DNA from: Acidobacteriota bacterium
GTDB lineage: Bacteria; Acidobacteriota; Terriglobia; Terriglobales; Acidobacteriaceae
Length of the DNA stretch: 64,000 nt
Reading direction: 5' to 3'
Assembly: GCA_018268755.1 (NCBI GenBank)
Contig: JAFDVW010000019.1
Location: 212,348 to 276,347 of the forward strand
Below the pieces are notes generated by a model. It was given only the letters and a program-made list of their open reading frames with translations. It had not been told where the DNA came from and searched no databases. The position numbers and the translations under genes were made by a program. Positions 52,380 through 61,684 of this stretch are shown one piece after another. The first letter of the stretch is position 1; the number at the start of each line of letters is the position of its first letter.

Positions 52380-53327
52380 ATGAATGTTCTGATCACAGGT
52401 GGTACGGGCAATATTGGTTCGCGATTGGTCATTCCTTTGGTTCGACGAGGCGACCGGGTGGTGGTATTTGACATTCGCTCGCAGCCCACCCTGGCAAGCC
52501 CGGAATTCTGCGACGTTGAAGTAGTCGTCGGCGATCTTGGCGATCGCGACGCGGTGCTGGAACTCGTGAGATCCCGAAAGATTGACAGCATTTTTCACTT
52601 CGGGGCGGTACTGTCAGGATCTGCCGAAGAGAATCCCTATGAAGCATGGCGCGCCAATATAGATGGGACGCTCAACGTGCTCGATGCATCGCGCTTCAGC
52701 GGCGCGCAACGAGTGATGTTCTCAAGCACCGTGGCGACCTACGGTGAATATGCGCCCGACAACTTGAATGAGGACTCTCCTCAATGGCCGATCAGTCTTT
52801 ATGGAGTGACCAAGGTAACAGCAGAAAGACTGGGAGTTTATTATCACCGGAAGTTCGGGTTGGACTTCCGAGCGATTCGCTTACCCATCATTCTCACTTC
52901 TCACGCCGCCGCGGGAGCAGCTAGCGCGTATGCGGCGGCGGTATTTGAGCAGGGCGTCCTTCAAGGAGCGTTCGAGTTTTGGGTCAACCCTACGACACGC
53001 GCACCCATGCTCTATATCGACGATGCCGTGCAATCGTTTCTCGCTCTACACGATGCACCATCGGCGAACCTGAGGCGGCGCGTTTACAACGTTCACGGGA
53101 TGTCTCCTTCTGCGGCGGAATTGGAACACGCAGTACGCGCGCGCATTCCAAATGCCAACATTAGTTACCGTCCCGATCCAGCGATATGTGCCTTGATCGA
53201 AGGCTGGCCCCATCAGATTGACGACTCGGAAGCCAGAAGAGATTGGAACTGGAAGCCCTCCTGGGACCTCAACAAAACCGCGGACGAAATCATTGGACTA
53301 CTCAAAGATGAACTTAAAGGCAAGTGA
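52380..53327 (+). CDS. Extended SDR, L-threonine 3-dehydrogenase-like (epimerase fold)
   Basis: A 315-residue NAD-binding protein with GGTGNIG (7-13) and the catalytic YGVTK near 141-145. The middle and end (HFGAVLSGSAEENPYEAWRA; YYHRKFGLDFRAIRLP; SWP-like EGWPHQIDDSEARRDWNWKP) follow the GalE-like L-threonine dehydrogenase group rather than nucleotide-sugar epimerases. The real substrate may be a related 3-hydroxyacid or sugar acid. It overlaps the next gene by 20 bp. Confidence 0.8.
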   Translation: MNVLITGGTGNIGSRLVIPLVRRGDRVVVFDIRSQPTLASPEFCDVEVVVGDLGDRDAVLELVRSRKIDSIFHFGAVLSGSAEENPYEAWRANIDGTLNVLDASRFSGAQRVMFSSTVATYGEYAPDNLNEDSPQWPISLYGVTKVTAERLGVYYHRKFGLDFRAIRLPIILTSHAAAGAASAYAAAVFEQGVLQGAFEFWVNPTTRAPMLYIDDAVQSFLALHDAPSANLRRRVYNVHGMSPSAAELEHAVRARIPNANISYRPDPAICALIEGWPHQIDDSEARRDWNWKPSWDLNKTADEIIGLLKDELKGK

Positions 53328-54507
53328 GCTTTACAACCACCTTCAGGAAAAGGCCTCCTGGAGCCATACACACGGTCGCGATGTTTTTGCCATCACCGAA
53401 TCCGACATTGACGCTGCCCGGCTATTCGCCTATGCCTACCGCTCACAGGCCATCGGGACGTTCCATGCGACCAGCGTCGCCCTGGAAGACCCGGCAGTGG
53501 CTGCCCACAGTTCGATGGCGCAAGCCAGACTGCTGTTAGGCGAGCTTGAAGCCAAAGCGGGGGATACCGTTCCGCGTGATTTCCGCGCAGTAGTTTCGAC
53601 TTTCTATTTCTATGATCAATGGGTCGCACAGGTGTTCCGGCTGTTGAAAGAATCCGCGACAGGGGCCAGGAACACAAACATCGAAAGGATCGCGGACAAC
53701 TTTGGTCAAAATATTGAACGCGTGACCAATTGCAATGGGATTTATTTAGCGCGCGACACTTCCTTACCGGAACAAGGTGCTTTCAATGTGGCGAACCTTG
53801 GGATTTCAATCCTCCCAGTGATCTATGGCGATCACCATTCCTGGAATGCCGCGTTTCTTCCCGCCCAACATTTTGGGGTTCCAGTCCATCGTCATCTGAA
53901 AGGGGCAGAGATCCACCTGGGATTTGCGCCGACCCAGGGACAAACAATTTTGGGTTCCTGCTCAACCCAGGTTTCCGAGGGATATGCCATGCCGATTCCG
54001 CCGATGACGGAGCATGGCTTCCACAACACCTCGGGACACGATCACATTCTGCCCTTTATTTTCGGCTCCCGGGTGCTGACGGGATGGGGGGTATTCTTCG
54101 ACGTGGAAGCTCGCGGAAATGAGGGAGCGCAGCGCGATCTTCAGCCGCTGGACTCTGAGCAGATGAACAAATCGGTTTTCCTCGATCGAGCCATTCAGAA
54201 GATTTCCGCGGCAAAAAAGACGACGCGCGAGGTGCTGATTCCAGCTGGGCTCGCCGGCTCTCCTGAAGTTGGAGGATTGGAATTGTCGATCAGCGCCGTT
54301 CCCGCCGGCGAGGTTAGCTTGGCATCCGAGCATTATCGGATTGTTTCCATTCGTTCCGGCAAAGGACGCATTTCGATCAATGGATGGACGGCGGAGGCGG
54401 GTCCACACGACCACTTCGGCGTGCCGGCAGGAATGAATTGCGATTTAATTGCGACCGGACCGGGGCCGTTGGTCTATCTCGATGTACTGATGTTGTCCGT
54501 AAAATAG
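53308..54507 (+). CDS. Double-cupin protein of unknown function
   Basis: A 399-residue protein with a helical N-terminal part (about 1-150) and two cupin-like regions: one around HFGVPVHRHLKGAEIHLGF (His-x-His with Glu) and PPMTEHGFHNTSGHDHILP, and a C-terminal one (about 335-398; IVSIRSGKGRISINGWTAEA, then PHDHFGVPAGM). The His sets look able to bind metal. It could be an isomerase or dioxygenase of the sugar pathway, but I recognise no named family. ATG 53308 was chosen since the frame further upstream lies inside the preceding gene. It ends directly against the ROK gene, which is convergent. Confidence 0.65.
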   Translation: MNLKASELYNHLQEKASWSHTHGRDVFAITESDIDAARLFAYAYRSQAIGTFHATSVALEDPAVAAHSSMAQARLLLGELEAKAGDTVPRDFRAVVSTFYFYDQWVAQVFRLLKESATGARNTNIERIADNFGQNIERVTNCNGIYLARDTSLPEQGAFNVANLGISILPVIYGDHHSWNAAFLPAQHFGVPVHRHLKGAEIHLGFAPTQGQTILGSCSTQVSEGYAMPIPPMTEHGFHNTSGHDHILPFIFGSRVLTGWGVFFDVEARGNEGAQRDLQPLDSEQMNKSVFLDRAIQKISAAKKTTREVLIPAGLAGSPEVGGLELSISAVPAGEVSLASEHYRIVSIRSGKGRISINGWTAEAGPHDHFGVPAGMNCDLIATGPGPLVYLDVLMLSVK

Positions 54508-55731
54508 TCAAGTCCGCCGGGCATGTAATGCTGGAATCGACTGCGCCGCTGCGTATCGAGCTGCTCCCAAAGCGGACGACTCAGGCCCCAGCGACGAAAC
54601 AATGAGCTCCACTTCATTCGCAGATTTTTCCAATGCCCTCTGGCGAATCACTCGTTGAATCGAATCCAGTATAGGCTGCGGATTCGATTGAAACAGGGGG
54701 CCGCCGAAAACTACCACGGAGGGATTCAAGAGATTGACGACGTCGGCAAGCGCGACGCCGATGTGCAGGGATGAATCATTGAGCACGCGGAAGGCCAGGG
54801 AATCTTTTTCCTGCGCGGCGTGCAGGATCAGCTCGATATTGATCCGATCCAGGTGGTCTTCCACCAGTTCCTGTATCCGCGAATGCACGCCCTTCTTGAT
54901 CGCCGCGGCCACTTCCTGAATGATGACACTGCAAGAGGCAAGAGTGGAGAGGCACCCCGTGTTTCCACAATAGCACAGAGGCCCTTCCTCTCGCACGGTA
55001 ATATGCCCAAACTCGCCAGCACCGCCTCCGGCACCTCGATAGGATTCACCATTCAGGTAAATGCAGGAGCCGATTCCCATCCCAATGCGGATGTAGATAA
55101 AATCCGACAGCTCACGGGCAATGCCGATTTCCTTTTCTGCCAGTGCCGCCATGCGAACGCTGTCTTCCACAATGCAGGGCAGGCCATAACGTTCGCTAAA
55201 CATGGCGCCGATGGGAGCGTTTCTCCATTCTGACATCTGTCCCGGACGGGGGAACGAGAGCACAATTCCGCGCTTGCTGTCCACCACTCCGGAATGCGCG
55301 ATCCCGATTCCGGCCAAAGCTTCACGCTTGATACCAGCTTCCTGCACAGCCTGGTCGATGGCCGCAAAACACCGCTGGGTCACGGCCGTAAAACCTTCGG
55401 CGAGCCTGGTTTCCGTTTGCAGCTGGTGGCAAACATTGCCGGCGATGTCTGTGATCACGATGCGTAAAAAATAACCGCCGATTTCGATACCAATTGTGTA
55501 AGGCTCTCCAGCCCGGATGGTGAGGGCGACCCGCCGGCGGCCCAATTTGCTTGGCTCCAGCCCAGACTCGACAATCAGGTTCCGTGCCACCAAACGCCGT
55601 ACGGCCGCGGAAATAAGGCCCCCACTGAGGCCAGTGAGTTTTATCAGTTCTGCGCGAGATAGTGGGCTACGGGCGTGGATAAGACCGAGAATTTCCAGTT
55701 CCTTCTCGGATGTCTTGCGGTTCATTCTCAT
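54508..55731 (-). CDS. ROK-family transcriptional repressor (XylR/NagC type)
   Basis: A 407-residue regulator. An N-terminal winged helix (about 5-65; SPLSRAELIKLTGLSGGLIS) is joined to a ROK sugar-kinase-like domain with GIEIGGYFLRIVITD, the metal-binding CYCGNTGCL near 258 and FGGP near 330. ROK repressors leave their operators when the sugar binds. Here the likely ligand is the pentose or sugar acid handled by the cluster. It is divergent from the esterase gene. Candidate sites are at 40403-40421 and 56981-56999. Confidence 0.88.
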   Translation of the reverse strand: MRMNRKTSEKELEILGLIHARSPLSRAELIKLTGLSGGLISAAVRRLVARNLIVESGLEPSKLGRRRVALTIRAGEPYTIGIEIGGYFLRIVITDIAGNVCHQLQTETRLAEGFTAVTQRCFAAIDQAVQEAGIKREALAGIGIAHSGVVDSKRGIVLSFPRPGQMSEWRNAPIGAMFSERYGLPCIVEDSVRMAALAEKEIGIARELSDFIYIRIGMGIGSCIYLNGESYRGAGGGAGEFGHITVREEGPLCYCGNTGCLSTLASCSVIIQEVAAAIKKGVHSRIQELVEDHLDRINIELILHAAQEKDSLAFRVLNDSSLHIGVALADVVNLLNPSVVVFGGPLFQSNPQPILDSIQRVIRQRALEKSANEVELIVSSLGPESSALGAARYAAAQSIPALHARRT

Positions 55732-55940
55732 GTGATCTTTTGTTCACTCCTACCTATTGCTGCCAAGATGTGCTCACGAATCCAGACTGACTAAACTTAA
55801 GAGTCGTTAGACTTCAAGAAAATCTTAATTCCCCCGAATTATGGCGGACAAATCATCAACATTATTATATTCATTCGAGTATCAACCTCAGATTTCCCAT
55901 TAAATTCGAGATATATACTTTTGGGCAGAAATTATAACCT
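55732..55940. other. Divergent region between ROK repressor and esterase genes
   Basis: 209 bp of AT-rich sequence with ATTCGAG twice about 35 bp apart. No clear palindrome matches the two best operator candidates. Confidence 0.4.
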
Positions 55941-56870
55941 ATGCAAAAATTGCGGCAAGCGATCATCTTTTTTTGTTTTGCGATAGCCACTACCTTCTGT
56001 ATGGCCCAATCCGACCCGGTTTTTCGCTGGTCTGTCACCGCATCGGGATTTCGATTTTTCCCTGACATTGAGTACCAGAAAACCCAGGGTCTCTCACTCA
56101 AACTCGATGTCATTGTCATCGAGCCACTCAACCAGCCGCGACCGACGTTACTGTTCATTCACGGTGGCGGATGGGTCAACGGCAATAAAAATGAGACGAC
56201 TCTGGCGTCACTTCCCTTCCTGGCACAAGGAATGAACGCGGTCAACATCGACTACCGCCTGGCCAACCAATCGCACGCGCCTGCCGCGGTCGAAGATTGT
56301 CGCTGTGCCCTGCGCTGGATTTACCGGCACGCCAAAGAATATGGCTTCGATACCAGCAAAATTGTTGTCGCCGGCGAATCTGCAGGCGGCCACCTCGCCT
56401 TAATGACCGCCCTGCTCTCTGACGACGCCGGGTTCGATAACGAATGCGCCGCCCAAGAAGGCGATGTTCCGCTGAAACCCGCCGCCGTAATTTCCTATTC
56501 CGGTCCTACGGATGTCGCAGACATGCTTGAAGGGCCGCATAAAAGCTGGTTTGCCACCGACTGGTTTGGAAGCGCTGCCAATCGGGCTGACCTCGCACGT
56601 CGACTTTCTCCGCTCAATTCCGTTCGCGCCGGACTGCCCCCGGTAATTTTGGCGCACGCCGACCGGGACCCGTACGTACCTTACGAACATGCCACCCGAC
56701 TTCGCGATGCCCTGACCCGCACAGGGGTTCCCAATCTATTGATCACATTAAAGGGGCCGATCCACGGGTGGGCACTTGAGCAGGAACTGAGCGTGCAAGA
56801 ACAGGTGTTCAATGCTCTGCGCAAATTTAGCATTCTTCCCTCCCAGCCCCAGGCTAAGTCCTCGCATTAA
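55941..56870 (+). CDS. Exported alpha/beta-hydrolase (acetyl-xylan/feruloyl-esterase-like)
   Basis: A 309-residue hydrolase with a signal peptide (AIIFFCFAIATTFCMAQS). It shows the oxyanion HGGGW, the nucleophile in GESAGG near 148, Asp in AHADRDPYVPY and His in GPIHGW, a complete catalytic triad of the BD-FAE/Aes type. Such enzymes remove acetyl or feruloyl groups from hemicellulose. Together with the GH51 enzyme it points to arabinoxylan or arabinan side chains. No ribosome site precedes the ATG. Confidence 0.82.
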   Translation: MQKLRQAIIFFCFAIATTFCMAQSDPVFRWSVTASGFRFFPDIEYQKTQGLSLKLDVIVIEPLNQPRPTLLFIHGGGWVNGNKNETTLASLPFLAQGMNAVNIDYRLANQSHAPAAVEDCRCALRWIYRHAKEYGFDTSKIVVAGESAGGHLALMTALLSDDAGFDNECAAQEGDVPLKPAAVISYSGPTDVADMLEGPHKSWFATDWFGSAANRADLARRLSPLNSVRAGLPPVILAHADRDPYVPYEHATRLRDALTRTGVPNLLITLKGPIHGWALEQELSVQEQVFNALRKFSILPSQPQAKSSH

Positions 56871-57057
56871 TCCTCCGTCCCCCCAACAAGAATCCATTTT
56901 GTAGATTCCGTACTCCCCAAGATCAGATAAATTTTCACATTAACATTAAATATCATATGATTTCACGTTTATCCTTGAAATAATTATAATTTTAAATTAA
57001 AAGCGATGTAAGATAATTTGTTTTGATTTTAAATTCATCATAAATAGGCAAATCTTC
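56871..57057. other. Regulatory region upstream of the dehydratase operon
   Basis: 187 bp, extremely AT-rich from 56930 on. It contains candidate operator B (56981-56999) and a further related TTTTAAATT block at about 57027-57035. Confidence 0.5.
56981..56999. promoter_or_regulatory. Candidate operator, pseudo-palindrome B
   Basis: The site has the same symmetry (AATT-N2-AA-N-TT-N2-AATT, with T and A at the ends) as site A at 40403-40421 and lies 59 bp upstream of the dehydratase start. The two sites head the two transcripts that would carry the core pathway enzymes. Confidence 0.45.
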
Positions 57058-58779
57058 ATGGCTCCGTGGCGTAGTTCTCGTTGGTTTGACAGAAATGACG
57101 AAGTTGGCTTTAACCATCGTGCTGCCTTGCGCTCAGAGGGCTTTACTCCACGCTCGTTTCAAGGCCGCCCGGTCGTGGGCATCTGCAATTCGTGGAGTGA
57201 ACTGAATAATTGCAACCTTCACCTGCGGACAGTAGCGGATGCGGTGAAGCGTGGGGTTTGGGCAGCTGGCGGATTCCCCCTGGAGTTCATGACCATCTCT
57301 CTGGCCGAGGAACTCATGATGCCGACGGCCATGCTGTACCGCAACTTGATGGCGATGGATGTCGAAGAGATGATCCGCGCTCATCCGCTCGATGGGGTTG
57401 TGCTGCTCTGCGGATGTGACAAGACGACACCGGCGCAACTCATGGGAGCGGCCAGCATGGATGTGCCTTGCATCGTTGTGCCGGGCGGACCGATGCTGAA
57501 CGGTCGTTGGAAAACTCAGCCGATGGGCTCGGGGACGGACATCTGGAAGACCTGGGACGAGAGGCGAGCCGGTCGAGTCAGTGATGAGAAATGGGAAGAG
57601 CTGGAAGGTTCCATCCACCGCAGTGCTGGTCACTGCATGACTATGGGAACCGCGAGTACGATGACTAGCCTCGCGGAGGCATTGGGAATGACGTTGCCCG
57701 GCGCTGCCAGTATCCCTGCGGTCGATTCACGGCGATATGCAAACGCCGAGTCAAGTGGCCGCAGAATCGTCGAGCTGATCAAAGAAAACATCCGTCCTTC
57801 CCAAGTGATGACACCGCTGGCCTTTGAAAACGCCATACGCGTACTCGCGGCGCTGGGTGGATCGACGAATGCAGTTATCCATTTGATTGCCATTGCGGGG
57901 AGACTTGGCATTTCCCTACCACTAAGCAAGTTTGATGAACTGGTGAGCAATACCCCGACCATCACCAACGTTCAGCCGAACGGGGAGTTTTTGATGGAGG
58001 AGTTTTACTATGCGGGCGGCGTCCCCGCCGTGATCAAGGAACTACTTCCGCTGCTTCACGGCAACGAGTTGACGGTGAGTGGAACAACTCATGCAGAAAA
58101 TGTGAAAGATGTTGAGTGCTTTAACACGGATGTGATTCGCCCGCGCAGCCGCCCTGTTTGCCCCGGAGGTTATCTTGCCGCGTTGCACGGCAATCTAGCC
58201 CCGAACGGCGCGGTCATAAAAGCTTCTGCTGCGTCTCCTGGTTTACTTCGCCACACGGGCAGAGCCGTTGTGTTCGAACGCTATGAGGAGATGTTGCAGC
58301 AGATCGATAGGCCGGATCTGGATGTCGATGAAAGCTGCGTTTTAGTGTTGAAAAATGGGGGCCCCCTGGGAGGGCCGGGAATGCCGGAGTGGGGACAGAT
58401 TCCCATCCCCGCCAAACTTCTCAAACGTGGAGTCCGCGACATGGTACGGATCAGCGATTCGCGGATGAGTGGGACCAGCTACGGCACGGTGGTGCTGCAC
58501 ATTTCTCCAGAAGCAGCGGCGGGGGGTCCATTAGGCGTAGTAAAAAACGGCGACTCGATCCGGCTGGATGTGGAAAAGCGGCGGCTTGACCTTTTGGTTT
58601 CAGATGAAGAATTGCACAACCGCCTTCAATCCCACCGTCCGCAATACAAACAGTTCAGGCGTGGATATTACTCCATATTCTTGGAGCGCATCTTGCAGGC
58701 CGACCGCGGCTGTGATTTCGACTTTCTTGTGGGCGAACCTGGAGAAGTGCCATACGAACCTATCGTAGGCAGATCGTAA
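57058..58779 (+). CDS. IlvD/Edd-family sugar-acid dehydratase (arabonate/xylonate type)
   Basis: A 573-residue Fe-S dehydratase. The three cluster cysteines are in GICNSWSELNNC (the region near 43), LLCGCDKTTPAQ (near 122) and GHCMTMGTASTM (near 193). Length and the SWSELNNCNLHLR motif fit the pentonate/hexonate dehydratase branch rather than IlvD proper. It would convert an aldonate such as L-arabonate or D-xylonate to the 2-keto-3-deoxy acid. It leads the plus-strand set dehydratase, GH51, SDR, RhaT-like transporter. Confidence 0.9.
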   Translation: MAPWRSSRWFDRNDEVGFNHRAALRSEGFTPRSFQGRPVVGICNSWSELNNCNLHLRTVADAVKRGVWAAGGFPLEFMTISLAEELMMPTAMLYRNLMAMDVEEMIRAHPLDGVVLLCGCDKTTPAQLMGAASMDVPCIVVPGGPMLNGRWKTQPMGSGTDIWKTWDERRAGRVSDEKWEELEGSIHRSAGHCMTMGTASTMTSLAEALGMTLPGAASIPAVDSRRYANAESSGRRIVELIKENIRPSQVMTPLAFENAIRVLAALGGSTNAVIHLIAIAGRLGISLPLSKFDELVSNTPTITNVQPNGEFLMEEFYYAGGVPAVIKELLPLLHGNELTVSGTTHAENVKDVECFNTDVIRPRSRPVCPGGYLAALHGNLAPNGAVIKASAASPGLLRHTGRAVVFERYEEMLQQIDRPDLDVDESCVLVLKNGGPLGGPGMPEWGQIPIPAKLLKRGVRDMVRISDSRMSGTSYGTVVLHISPEAAAGGPLGVVKNGDSIRLDVEKRRLDLLVSDEELHNRLQSHRPQYKQFRRGYYSIFLERILQADRGCDFDFLVGEPGEVPYEPIVGRS

Positions 58780-58812
58780 TTGTCGTTTCTTATCAAACTG
58801 AGAGGGCATTCC

Positions 58813-60867
58813 ATGGCGTTTCTAGACCATGACATGAAGCACGTTGTTTGCAGTCTTGTGACCTTACTCGCCATGTGGATCGTCGCCTTGCCATGTGTGG
58901 CGCAATTAGGCACGCCACCCAAGACGGAGCGAGCTACCCTCGAGATCGATGCCAGCAAAAAGACAGGAGACGTTCATCCCTTCCTCTTCGGACAGTTTAT
59001 AGAACACGAGCACAAGGCCATTCAGGGTGGACTCTGGGCAGAGATGCTGCGCGACCGCAAATTTGAACAAGGCGACGCCAATCGTGATGGAGTCTCGGAA
59101 GGATGGGTACCAGAAGAAAGAATCGCCAATCACTACTTTGAACTCTCTGACGGCGTTGGCATCAATGATCGTTACTTTATTGATCAGCAGAATTATTACG
59201 GCGGCGGTGCCTCCCAGGGTATCGAGCTCTATGGCCCGGGAACTTCCCACGCAAGCATTTCTCAAATCCACCTTGAAGTGCAAAAAGACCATCGCTACAA
59301 GTTTTACGTTTATCTGAAGCTTAGGGGGAACGGTAAAGCGTGGGTAACGCTGGAGAAAATCGGCGGCATCCTCGCGCCGCGTCAGGAATTCACTGACCTG
59401 CCCGACCACTGGCAGAAATATACCGCCGAGTTTACGTCTTCAGAAGACGCGACCGACGCGCAGCTTCGTATCGGCGTCGAAGGCCATGGAACATTCTGGA
59501 TTGATTCTGCATCCTTGATGCCAGCGGATAATTTTCATGGCATGCGTTCCGACGTAATTGCGGCACTGCGTCCCCTGCATCTTCCCATTCTCCGCTATCC
59601 GGGTGGTTGCTTTGCCGATGAGTATCACTGGAAAAACGGCGTAGGGCCGCGCGATCAGCGGCCGGCCACCTGGTCGAGCATCTGGCAGGAGTGGGACCCA
59701 AATGATTTCGGAACTGACGAGTACATGGACCTGGCAGGAGAGCTAGGATTCGAACCGCACATTACCGTCAACTATTCTGCAGGCACTCCTGAAGAAGCTG
59801 CCCAGTGGGTGGACTACATCACCGGCCAACCAAATACTGCGGGCGGAACATTACGCTCTCGTAACGGCCACGCCGAACCTTACAATGCAAAATGGTGGGC
59901 GGTTGGCAATGAACCCGCATTTTCATGCGCCCAGAACTACACCGGCGGGACCAAGATCGAGGAGTATGCCCAGAGATTTCATGAGTTCAGCGAGGCTATG
60001 AAGAAGGTCAGCCCTTCGATTCACATTATGGCGGGCGGTGTTCCTCCCGGACCAGATTCCTGGAACCGAGAGATGTTGGGTCTGGTATCGACCGATATTT
60101 TGACCATCACGATGTACACGGGACAGTGGGCCAAGAAACACACGGAGATCAGTGATCCCGCGGAGTATTACCGCGCAGTTGTGGCCGAATCATTGCGGTT
60201 TGATCAATGGCTGGATGAGCTCGCACACAACGTCGGAGACCGATTCCCGAAACATCCCCTCTTTGCCATCACGGAATACAACTCGTTTTGGCTACCGGAG
60301 ACGCAGGACCCCGACTATCGGCTTGGCAACGGTTTGTATCTGGCGGGCGTGTTTAACGCCCTATATCGGCACGCGAATCAGGTCGCGATCGCGCAATGGA
60401 ACACACTGATCAACGTTCAAGGTTTGATCAGCGTGGACCCGACGAGCATCAAGTTGCCGCCGCCATACTTTGCTTACCTGCTCTATCACGATCATTCCGG
60501 GACGCAGGTGTTGAATACATCTGTCAGCAGCCCAAAGGCTTCCTTCAATCACAAGCTCTCAGCACTGGATGCGGTAGGCACTATGAGTGCGGACGGCCGC
60601 AAGCTCTATATTGCCGTCGTGAACGTGGCGGAGGACGTGGACATCGAAACTGTGATCCAGACTAAAGACTGGACATTCAGCGCGGGCCCTGCAAAAGCTT
60701 GGGAGCTTAATGGCGCCAGTCGCGACGCGGCCAACGACTTCGGCGATAGCAGCAAGGTAAACATCCATGAAAAGAACGTCGCCGTATCAGGAACATCGCT
60801 CACGTATCGCTTTCCAGCACATTCGGTGACCGTGCTGGAGTTGCCGGGCCATTCTCAACAAAAGTAA
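58813..60867 (+). CDS. GH51-family alpha-L-arabinofuranosidase, exported
   Basis: A 684-residue protein with a signal peptide (VVCSLVTLLAMWIVALPCVA). It has the arabinofuranosidase N-terminal GQFIEHEHKAIQGGLWAEML, an inserted carbohydrate-binding-like beta-sandwich (about 90-230), the acid/base Glu in VGNEP near 366 and the nucleophile Glu in ITEYNSFW near 487. A C-terminal beta-sandwich ends the protein. It releases L-arabinose from arabinan or arabinoxylan outside the cytoplasm. ATG 58813 has GAGAGGGC upstream; a TTG at 58780 is less likely. Confidence 0.9.
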   Translation: MAFLDHDMKHVVCSLVTLLAMWIVALPCVAQLGTPPKTERATLEIDASKKTGDVHPFLFGQFIEHEHKAIQGGLWAEMLRDRKFEQGDANRDGVSEGWVPEERIANHYFELSDGVGINDRYFIDQQNYYGGGASQGIELYGPGTSHASISQIHLEVQKDHRYKFYVYLKLRGNGKAWVTLEKIGGILAPRQEFTDLPDHWQKYTAEFTSSEDATDAQLRIGVEGHGTFWIDSASLMPADNFHGMRSDVIAALRPLHLPILRYPGGCFADEYHWKNGVGPRDQRPATWSSIWQEWDPNDFGTDEYMDLAGELGFEPHITVNYSAGTPEEAAQWVDYITGQPNTAGGTLRSRNGHAEPYNAKWWAVGNEPAFSCAQNYTGGTKIEEYAQRFHEFSEAMKKVSPSIHIMAGGVPPGPDSWNREMLGLVSTDILTITMYTGQWAKKHTEISDPAEYYRAVVAESLRFDQWLDELAHNVGDRFPKHPLFAITEYNSFWLPETQDPDYRLGNGLYLAGVFNALYRHANQVAIAQWNTLINVQGLISVDPTSIKLPPPYFAYLLYHDHSGTQVLNTSVSSPKASFNHKLSALDAVGTMSADGRKLYIAVVNVAEDVDIETVIQTKDWTFSAGPAKAWELNGASRDAANDFGDSSKVNIHEKNVAVSGTSLTYRFPAHSVTVLELPGHSQQK

Positions 60868-60886
60868 CCACAGACTGAGGAATCTC

Positions 60887-61660
60887 ATGAAGCTTAAAGG
60901 ACGCGTCGCGATTATCACGGGGGCGGGGAATGGCATTGGGCGAGCATGTTCGCAGGAATTTGCAAAAGAAGGAGCGTCGGTGGTTGTCGTTGATGTGAAC
61001 TTTCGTGGCGCAGAAGAAACTGCCCGCATGATCAAGGCTTCGGGAGGAACTGCGCTGGCAGTTGAAGCCGACGTGGCCGATCCCTTCTCTGTTGAGCAAA
61101 TGGTGAAAAAGACAGTTGAGGCCTTTTCGCAGATTCACGTACTGCTCAATAACGCGGCAGTTCAGATCAATAAAAATATTGAGGACACCACGTTCGAAGA
61201 ATGGAACCGGCAGATGGCGGTCAATCTTGGAGGAACTTTCCTCTGCTCAAAATATTGCTTGCCGCACCTGAAAGCAACGCGCGGCAACATTGTGAACATG
61301 GCATCGGTCAATGGCTTCTTCGTGGAACCAATTGTGGCTGGCTATTGCGCCACGAAAGCGGGGATTATCGGATTCACCAAGGCCATGGCCATTGACCACG
61401 GCAAGGATGGCATCCGCGTCAATTGCATCTGTCCCGGTTACATCGATTCAGGTTTAGCGGAAAGCTATTTCCAAGCCCAGGCAGACCCGGCCGCAGCGCG
61501 CGCGGCCGCGGGACAACTTCATGCTTTGTGGCGAATTGGCCAACCCGCAGAAGTTGGGCGAGTGGCGGTCTTTCTTGCCAGCGACGATGCATCTTTCGTA
61601 ACCGCCTCGCAGTACAACGTGACCGGCGGGTTTGGTTCCGGGATCGCTCCCCTCGATTGA
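60887..61660 (+). CDS. SDR dehydrogenase, probable sugar dehydrogenase
   Basis: A 257-residue classical SDR: TGAGNGIG (11-18), NNAA, catalytic Ser in MASVNG, and YCATK near 153-157, with ICPGY following. It lies 19 bp downstream of the GH51 gene and 24 bp upstream of a RhaT-like transporter. Oxidation of the imported sugar to its lactone is the likely first pathway step, but substrate cannot be read from sequence. Confidence 0.85.
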   Translation: MKLKGRVAIITGAGNGIGRACSQEFAKEGASVVVVDVNFRGAEETARMIKASGGTALAVEADVADPFSVEQMVKKTVEAFSQIHVLLNNAAVQINKNIEDTTFEEWNRQMAVNLGGTFLCSKYCLPHLKATRGNIVNMASVNGFFVEPIVAGYCATKAGIIGFTKAMAIDHGKDGIRVNCICPGYIDSGLAESYFQAQADPAAARAAAGQLHALWRIGQPAEVGRVAVFLASDDASFVTASQYNVTGGFGSGIAPLD

Positions 61661-61684
61661 GACAAGGAGGCAAGGACTTCTCAG

